NCBI GenBank assembly: GCA_904397895.1
Contig: CAJFOZ010000019.1
Span: 1-64,000, forward strand
DNA from: an uncultured Clostridia bacterium
Lineage (GTDB): Bacteria > Bacillota > Clostridia > Oscillospirales > Acutalibacteraceae
Direction of reading: 5' to 3'
Length of the DNA: 64,000 bases
The translations under genes were made by a program, and so were the position numbers. The notes under the pieces are model-generated. The model did not search any database and was not told the DNA's origin. It saw nothing but the letters and a program-made list of their open reading frames with translations. Below are positions 59,207 to 64,000 of this stretch, one piece after another (position 1 is the stretch's first letter; each line of letters opens with the position of its first letter).

Positions 59207-60457
59207 TTGAACAAGATAAAATTAATCGCAACCTGTATGATGCTTATGAGCTTTGGAGCAGTGGCCGTATCAGCTGCCGATCTCAGCAGCGTTTGGCCGG
59301 TCAGTTCCCAGGAGCAGATGGAGGCACAGACCTGTTTGATCGGCGGTGTCAAAAATGAAGTGGTTTCCATCTCGGCTTCCGACATTGAGCGCCGTTTGGG
59401 CATGGAAGAAGGATCTATGAAGACCATTACCGTCCTCTCCACCCCCAAGGCGTCCCAGGGACAACTCACCATCGACGGCGTGGAGGTGGGCAGTTACACC
59501 CGCATCCAACGGGACGACTTGGATCGTATGGCTTTTGTGCCGGCGCCGGATAGCGAAGGCGCTTCCATGACCATCCTGCCCGACGGCACCACAAAGGCGG
59601 TGCTTTCCATCGCCTTAACCGATCAGACGCCCACCGTCCCCACCGCTGCCGACGCTCAGTTTGACACCCGTACCGATATCCCCGTCACGAACCGTCTGCC
59701 CGTGAGCGACGCTGGAGGCCAGCAGCTTACCTGCCGCATCACCAAGCAGCCCACAAAAGGGAATCTCAAGGTGGAAGGCACCACCTTCACCTATGAACCT
59801 TATCCCGGCGAAAAGGGGAAGGACGCTTTTGATTACTGCGTCACCGACGAAAGCGGTTACTGTTCGGAACAGGCGACCGTTACCATCCAGGTGGAGCAGT
59901 TCGACGGGGTATCCTTCTCCGACATGGAGGGCAATGTCAATCGATATGCCGCTGAGAAATTGAGCCAGGCAGGGGTTATGACCGGTGAAACCATTGGAAA
60001 CATCAGCCTGTTTGACCCAGACCGGTCGGTTACCAGGGAGGAATTTGCCGTAATGCTGACTGCTCTGGCCAATCCGGACGCGTCCGCCATGGCAGCCTGC
60101 GTCAACACCGGCCTTTCGGATGACGACGCCATTCCCACTTGGGAGAAGCCTTATATCAGCGCTGCAAAACAGTCGGGCATCTTGGCGGGGGAAAGCCTCA
60201 ACGGAAGTGAAGTATTAACCCGTGCCGAAGCCTTGGTGATGGCCGACCGCGTTACCCAGACCCAAAGTGCCCAGCGTATCTCCTTAGGGCTCCAAGACGC
60301 CGCCGAGATTCCGGAATGGGCCACCCAGACCTATATGAACTGGGAAAATGCAGGAATGCTGTATGCTCCCACCGGCAGTGCACAGCCCAACGAACCGTTG
60401 ACTCGGGATTATGCAGCTTCTATTCTGTGGCAAGTATGGCAGGATCTAGAACAGTAG
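59207..60457 (+). CDS. SLH-domain surface protein
   Basis: A 416-residue secreted protein with signal peptide (residues 1-24, cleavage after AVSAA). A middle region (about 145-232) has a cadherin/Ig-like pattern (ITKQPTKGNLKVEGTTFTYEPYPG, KDAFDYCVTDESG). C-terminal SLH-type motifs follow (FSDMEGNVNRYAAEKLSQAGVMTG, DPDRSVTREEFAVML, then AQPNEPLTRDYAASIL). SLH repeats bind pyruvylated cell-wall polymer. It starts with TTG at 59207 after GGAGGG. It is divergent from the 5S-tRNA operon. Confidence 0.87.
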   Translation: MNKIKLIATCMMLMSFGAVAVSAADLSSVWPVSSQEQMEAQTCLIGGVKNEVVSISASDIERRLGMEEGSMKTITVLSTPKASQGQLTIDGVEVGSYTRIQRDDLDRMAFVPAPDSEGASMTILPDGTTKAVLSIALTDQTPTVPTAADAQFDTRTDIPVTNRLPVSDAGGQQLTCRITKQPTKGNLKVEGTTFTYEPYPGEKGKDAFDYCVTDESGYCSEQATVTIQVEQFDGVSFSDMEGNVNRYAAEKLSQAGVMTGETIGNISLFDPDRSVTREEFAVMLTALANPDASAMAACVNTGLSDDDAIPTWEKPYISAAKQSGILAGESLNGSEVLTRAEALVMADRVTQTQSAQRISLGLQDAAEIPEWATQTYMNWENAGMLYAPTGSAQPNEPLTRDYAASILWQVWQDLEQ

Positions 60458-60492
60458 ACCAACTGGCAATATCCCTAAAGACTACAGGGATC

Positions 60493-60529
60493 AAAAAAAC
60501 CTCGCGGCTTGGGGTCGCGAGGTTTTTTG
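60493..60529 (+). terminator. Terminator of the SLH gene
   Basis: AAAAAACCTCGCG/CGCGAGGTTTTTT stem. Confidence 0.92.
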
Positions 60530-60548
60530 ATGATTTGGATAGCGCACA

Positions 60549-60577
60549 TAGACAAAAGGGATGGTTGGTACTATAAT
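60549..60577 (+). promoter_or_regulatory. Promoter of the flippase-like gene
   Basis: TAGACA (60549-60554), 17-bp spacer, TATAAT (60572-60577). Confidence 0.7.
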
Positions 60578-60664
60578 AGAACTCACCCGGCTTTTTTGTG
60601 GGAAAATCATTAAGAGAAAGGGAAGTGGGCTTTCCCAGCTTCCTCCAATGGGATAGGATTTTTT

Positions 60665-61732
60665 ATGGAGAAAAAAGGAAAATACTACATTAGCATGATC
60701 GTCATGGTGCTGCTGATTGCAGTTACCTTTGTTTTTCTGCTCAAGGACAGTTCTCCCCAGGCGCTGTTGGACGTCATCCAATCGGTCAACCCTTGGTTTG
60801 TATTGATAGGGCTCGGGATGATGTTGTTGTTTGTGTCCTGCGAGGCGTTTAACATTCATAATATTATGAAATCGCTGGATAAAAAAGTCCCCTTTCTCCG
60901 TTGCCTCAAGTACGCTTTTGTGGGGTTCTATTTTAGTTCGGTGACGCCGTCGTCCACCGGTGGCCAGCCTATGCAGGTCTACTATATGAAAAAGGATAAC
61001 TTGGAGGTGGGACCCGCCTCTTTGACCTTGATGATCATCATGGCGGTATTTCAGATGTCCACGTTAGTCTATGGCGCCATAGCTTTTCTCATCAAAGGGC
61101 AGTTGGTGCTGGAACATGTCCGGGCGTTGGGATTTTTAGTCCTATACGGCGTTATTGTCAACATCGGGTTGGTAACGGGCATCTGCGTGATGGTGTTTTC
61201 CGATAAATTGGTGCATCGCCTCGTCATGTGGTGCGCCAGGATGCTAAAACGGCTGCATCTGGTCAAGGACAGCGAAAAATTAGAGAAGTCTTTGGAGCAG
61301 CAGATCCACGAGTATAAAAAAGGGGCAAAACATCTGCGTCAGCATCCGACGGTGCTCATCAAAGTGTTTGCCACGGTAGCAGTACAGTTGGTTGCATCGT
61401 ATTCGGTACCTTTTTTCGTCTACAAGGCTTTTGGGTTGAACCAATACGGCTTTTTGGATATTGTAGCGGTGCAGGCGTTGTTGACCATTGCGGTATCCTC
61501 TTTGCCACTCCCGGGAGCGGTAGGTGCATCGGAAAGCGGCTTTATGGTTATTTTCCGTATTTTCTTTACGCCTCAATTGTTGCTTCCCGCCATGCTTTTG
61601 AGCCGTGGCATCAGTTTCTATTCCTTTGTGGTCATCAGCGGCATTGTATCGGTGGTAGCCTATCTCCATTCCAGCCGTCGCAACCATCGCCAGCTTTTGG
61701 AAAAGATCCGGCATCACAACATGAAAAATTGA
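60665..61732 (+). CDS. Lysylphosphatidylglycerol-synthase-like transmembrane protein (UPF0104)
   Basis: A 355-residue polytopic protein of the MprF N-terminal/flippase-like family, with about eight membrane segments. The signature FYFSSVTPSSTGGQPMQVYYM lies near residues 95-115, and SSLPLPGAVGASESGF near 278-293 is the second conserved motif. There is no aminoacyl-transfer domain, so it is not a full MprF. Relatives are thought to move lipids or glycolipids. The ATG at 60665 has AGGA 7 nt upstream. Transcribed alone. Confidence 0.87.
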   Translation: MEKKGKYYISMIVMVLLIAVTFVFLLKDSSPQALLDVIQSVNPWFVLIGLGMMLLFVSCEAFNIHNIMKSLDKKVPFLRCLKYAFVGFYFSSVTPSSTGGQPMQVYYMKKDNLEVGPASLTLMIIMAVFQMSTLVYGAIAFLIKGQLVLEHVRALGFLVLYGVIVNIGLVTGICVMVFSDKLVHRLVMWCARMLKRLHLVKDSEKLEKSLEQQIHEYKKGAKHLRQHPTVLIKVFATVAVQLVASYSVPFFVYKAFGLNQYGFLDIVAVQALLTIAVSSLPLPGAVGASESGFMVIFRIFFTPQLLLPAMLLSRGISFYSFVVISGIVSVVAYLHSSRRNHRQLLEKIRHHNMKN

Positions 61733-61774
61733 AACAAGCCTTCCCGTGCTCGATAGACGGGAAGGCTTGTTTTA
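61733..61774 (+). terminator. Terminator of the flippase-like gene
   Basis: ACAAGCCTTCCCGT/ACGGGAAGGCTTGT stem followed by TTTAGT; can also serve the opposing gene. Confidence 0.92.
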
Positions 61775-61808
61775 GTATATTGGATGGAAGAAATTGTATA
61801 ATGGATGG

Positions 61809-62870
61809 TCAGTGAGTTTTAGAGGTAGACAAATCAGAGAAATCTTCCTCTACCTTCGTCACATCAATCCGATGATGAGTTTGGGAAGAAAAATCCAACC
61901 TCTGGGTATATGTACTGTCCGGATCATTCCAGGGGAAGATTAGATGCCCTTCTCGGGAATACTCCAGCTCAGTGGTGGAAACAAAGGAATTTTCCGGATT
62001 TATAGATATGGAACCGGATGCCTGGGCATGGACATCGGAGTCTTGACAGTGGCCGAGAAGAAGTCCATCCGAGGAATTAAGAGCTAACCGGTAAAAAAAA
62101 GGATCTATCTGAGCGCTTTCTATCCGGGAATTTCCTACGGAAGACATGGCGTTGTTGATATACTGAGCATCCAGTTGTTGCGAGTACTGAATGTTTACTT
62201 CCATCTGATTGTTTTGGAAAGTGGGAGTATATTGGGCCGTAAAAGTTGACGCATCGTTTCCAGCCTCAAAAAAGGGAGAGATGGTCCAAGACTGATTTTC
62301 ATTAGCATGGGTAACGCCAGACAAAGCGTGCTGGAGTAGGCAATAGGCCTGAAAAGATACAGGCTTGAACTCCTCCATTTGCCCCTCATCTTCCCGTGAG
62401 AGGACGCCGTTGCTATTTAAAAGAAAGGTAAATTCGATAGGCTGCGAAGGAACAATCTCCATAGGGTTACCCTCTTGAAGCTCAATAGAAGATTCCAGCT
62501 GTTCCATGGTGATGCGATAGTTGTTCCCCTCGCCCTGAGAATAAATCGAAATAAGCCATCGTTTTTCGCTGATTTCGTGGGATGAATAATCTTGAGGAGA
62601 GTCATAGGAAAAGGCGGACGGGCTAAAACGCATAATATTTTTAGACACGGTTACACTATTGGTTTGGGCCCCATGTACAAGAAGGTATTGCCCCTCCTGC
62701 AATTCTGGGCGAGGAGCAGGAGAACTGCTGACCTCTATGGACGTGGCCTCCGCAGCGGGCAAAGCCGAACCAGTAGCCTGATTTGGCCGAGACAATAGGT
62801 TGCATACAGCGACAATTCCAATTGATGCAACCAGTATGACAGATAGTAAGATACAGATTTTTTTCCTCAT
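61809..62870 (-). CDS. Membrane-anchored extracytoplasmic protein of unknown function
   Basis: A 353-residue protein with one N-terminal membrane segment (residues 5-24) and a Ser/Pro/Ala linker, then a beta-rich soluble domain (about 55-345). VAVCN near the anchor end does not make a proper lipobox. No family recognised. The ATG at 62870 has GAGGGG 7 nt upstream. Monocistronic, between converging terminators. Confidence 0.75.
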   Translation of the reverse strand: MRKKICILLSVILVASIGIVAVCNLLSRPNQATGSALPAAEATSIEVSSSPAPRPELQEGQYLLVHGAQTNSVTVSKNIMRFSPSAFSYDSPQDYSSHEISEKRWLISIYSQGEGNNYRITMEQLESSIELQEGNPMEIVPSQPIEFTFLLNSNGVLSREDEGQMEEFKPVSFQAYCLLQHALSGVTHANENQSWTISPFFEAGNDASTFTAQYTPTFQNNQMEVNIQYSQQLDAQYINNAMSSVGNSRIESAQIDPFFYRLALNSSDGLLLGHCQDSDVHAQASGSISINPENSFVSTTELEYSREGHLIFPWNDPDSTYTQRLDFSSQTHHRIDVTKVEEDFSDLSTSKTH

Positions 62871-63008
62871 ATGAGTTCCCCTCAATTAAGTGATGTGGAT
62901 TCTCATTTCTGTAAAAATAGGACCAAAATGTTCTATTATAGATATCATTATGATAAAACATTCCCTAAAATATTGCAATAATAAAACTTGATTTCCGATA
63001 AATTGATG

Positions 63009-63061
63009 CAAAAAAGGACTGGGTCTTTGGAGGTTTTCCTCACAAAGATCCAGTCCTTTTT
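63009..63061 (-). terminator. copZ terminator
   Basis: AAAAAGGACTGG-TCTTTG/CAAAGA-CCAGTCCTTTTT long stem, directly after the copZ stop. Confidence 0.93.
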
Positions 63062-63073
63062 GCGCACAGCAGT

Positions 63074-63277
63074 TTAGTCCTTTACCTCATAGCCCAGATC
63101 GTCGATGACGGCCTTAATGGCATCCAGCGACACAGTACCATCGTGTTCCACCGTGACGGTGCCGTCCTTGGCGCTAGCCACGGCCGACGATACGCCGTCC
63201 ATACCGGTGACGTATTTGACCACCCGGTTTTCACAGTGGGAACAGGACATCCCCTCCACTTTGAGCAATGTCGTCAT
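63074..63277 (-). CDS. copZ: Copper chaperone CopZ (HMA domain)
   Basis: A 67-residue single HMA domain with metal loop GMSCSHC (residues 9-15) and the ending IDDLGYEV. It hands Cu(I) to the ATPase CopA in the family. AGGGAGG precedes the ATG. It follows copA by 62 nt on the same strand and very likely belongs to its operon. Confidence 0.93.
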   Translation of the reverse strand: MTTLLKVEGMSCSHCENRVVKYVTGMDGVSSAVASAKDGTVTVEHDGTVSLDAIKAVIDDLGYEVKD

Positions 63278-63339
63278 AGAAAAACCTCCCTTTCATTAAG
63301 ATAAATACCAACAAGTGAAAAAATCACCGATTGTCTGTG

Positions 63340-64000
63340 TTAAGATTTGCGTACCGCACCCTTAGCACGGCGCAGACGCAGCGCGTTGGTCACCACAGAT
63401 ACAGACGAAAGGGACATGGCTGCGGCGGCGATCATGGGGTTGAGCAAGGGGCCGCCAAAGGCGTAAAGCAGGCCGGCGGCGACTGGGATGCCCAGGGTAT
63501 TATATCCAAAGGCCCAGAACAGGTTCTCCTTGATGTTGCGGATGGCGGCTTTGGACAACGCCACGGCGTCCGCAACGGCGTGCATGTTATCCTGCATCAA
63601 GACGACGCCGGCCGATTCAATGGCCACGTCGGTACCCGATCCGACAGCCATGCCCACATCAGCCATGGCCAAAGCGGGAGCGTCGTTGATGCCGTCGCCC
63701 ACCATGGCGGTGACAACCCCGTCCTGCTTGATGCGCTGGATTTCGCTTGCTTTACCGGCGGGAAGGACGTCGGCGCGAACTTCATCGATACCGGCCTGTT
63801 TGGCAATGGCCTGGGCGGTACGGCTGTTGTCCCCGGTCAGCATGACAGTGCGTATCCCCATATCGTGCAGGGAGGCCACGGCGTCAGCACTGTCGGGACG
63901 GATGGTGTCAGCCACGGCGATGACGCCGGCAAGTTGCCCGTCAGCCGCGGCCCAGAGGGGGGTCTTGCCTTCGGTCATGCACTGTTCCGCCTGTTTTAAG
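63340..64000 (-). CDS. copA: Copper-translocating P1B ATPase CopA, C-terminal part (cut by window edge)
   Basis: The last 219 residues of a P1B-1 type ATPase. Seen: AVADTIRPDSADAV, VMLTGDNSRTA, the hinge VGDGINDAPAL, VGSGTDVAIESAGVVLM and the final membrane pair with GYNTLGIPVAAGLLY (the YN motif) and NPMIAAAAMSLSSVSVV (the MxxSS motif). These are the Cu(I)-site residues of transmembrane helices 7 and 8, so copper is the likely substrate. The N-terminus, CPC motif and phosphorylation site lie beyond 64000. Confidence 0.94.
   Translation of the reverse strand, partial: LKQAEQCMTEGKTPLWAAADGQLAGVIAVADTIRPDSADAVASLHDMGIRTVMLTGDNSRTAQAIAKQAGIDEVRADVLPAGKASEIQRIKQDGVVTAMVGDGINDAPALAMADVGMAVGSGTDVAIESAGVVLMQDNMHAVADAVALSKAAIRNIKENLFWAFGYNTLGIPVAAGLLYAFGGPLLNPMIAAAAMSLSSVSVVTNALRLRRAKGAVRKS

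Overview
The window looks like a chromosomal segment of a strictly anaerobic, fermentative, gut-type Firmicute (class Clostridia; Oscillospirales/Ruminococcaceae-like is my best guess). This is inferred from pyruvate formate-lyase with its activase, an [FeFe]-hydrogenase-like operon, two T-box riboswitches, strong AGGAGG-type ribosome binding sites, consensus SigA promoters, YfmF/YfmH, a GH29 fucosidase and a GH76-type glycanase. Most genes are moderately GC-rich. AT-rich patches (8.3-9.8 kb, 18.6-20.8 kb, 46.5-47.0 kb) stand out. I see no CRISPR array, transposase, integrase or prophage.

Layout. 0.2-3.5 kb: a leftward five-gene operon around a sensory-type [FeFe]-hydrogenase homologue. 3.6-4.2 kb: a small unknown protein divergent from an XRE repressor, with twin operator-like dyads. 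4.3-8.3 kb: a phosphohexomutase and T-box-controlled thrS. 8.3-9.8 kb: two tandemly duplicated four-helix membrane proteins. 9.8-11.3 kb: rsmA and a dCMP deaminase. 11.4-17.3 kb: a metal-homeostasis block read leftward, with a 26-residue microprotein, a DUF6110-like protein, an atypical P1B ATPase, an anchored HMA protein, CsoR, and then feoAB behind a structured leader. 17.4-18.6 kb: an AraC regulator and tRNA-Thr(CGT). 18.7-20.7 kb: a GT-C type membrane glycosyltransferase and an XRE regulator. 20.9-24.4 kb: nth, a PadR/DUF1700/DUF4097 operon and a HAD phosphatase. 24.6-32.0 kb: one 2468-residue beta-glucan synthase/phosphorylase-like protein. 32.1-37.1 kb: yfmF-yfmH-lgt-folD. 37.3-38.3 kb: a sigma factor, a tRNA-like relic and a zinc-ribbon protein. 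38.4-46.5 kb: a secreted GH76-like enzyme, galE, an aldo/keto reductase, leucine-T-box-controlled leuA, a methyltransferase and a GATase-like protein. 47.0-53.6 kb: pflBA, yifB, an asparaginase and a DUF2975 protein. 53.8-58.0 kb: a 1417-residue modular fucosidase. 58.3-59.0 kb: a free-standing 5S rRNA plus five-tRNA operon with its own consensus promoter. 59.2-64.0 kb: an SLH-domain surface protein, a flippase-like membrane protein, a membrane-anchored unknown, copZ and the 3' part of copA.

Themes. There are two separate heavy-metal P1B ATPase systems (CsoR-linked at 14-17 kb, copZ/copA at 63-64 kb) plus ferrous iron uptake. Amino-acid supply is read through uncharged-tRNA sensing (thrS with ACC specifier, leuA with CTG specifier). 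Carbohydrate functions are spread along the window (phosphohexomutase, galE, glucan synthase, GH76, GH29), which fits a host- or plant-glycan-using gut bacterium. I did not find a single clearly unprecedented defence or mobile system. The most interesting unexplained items are the anticodon-less tRNA-like element at 37.9 kb, the hydrogenase-like sensor operon, the coiled-coil tail on Lgt, the switch-like feoAB leader, and the microprotein/DUF6110/atypical-ATPase set.
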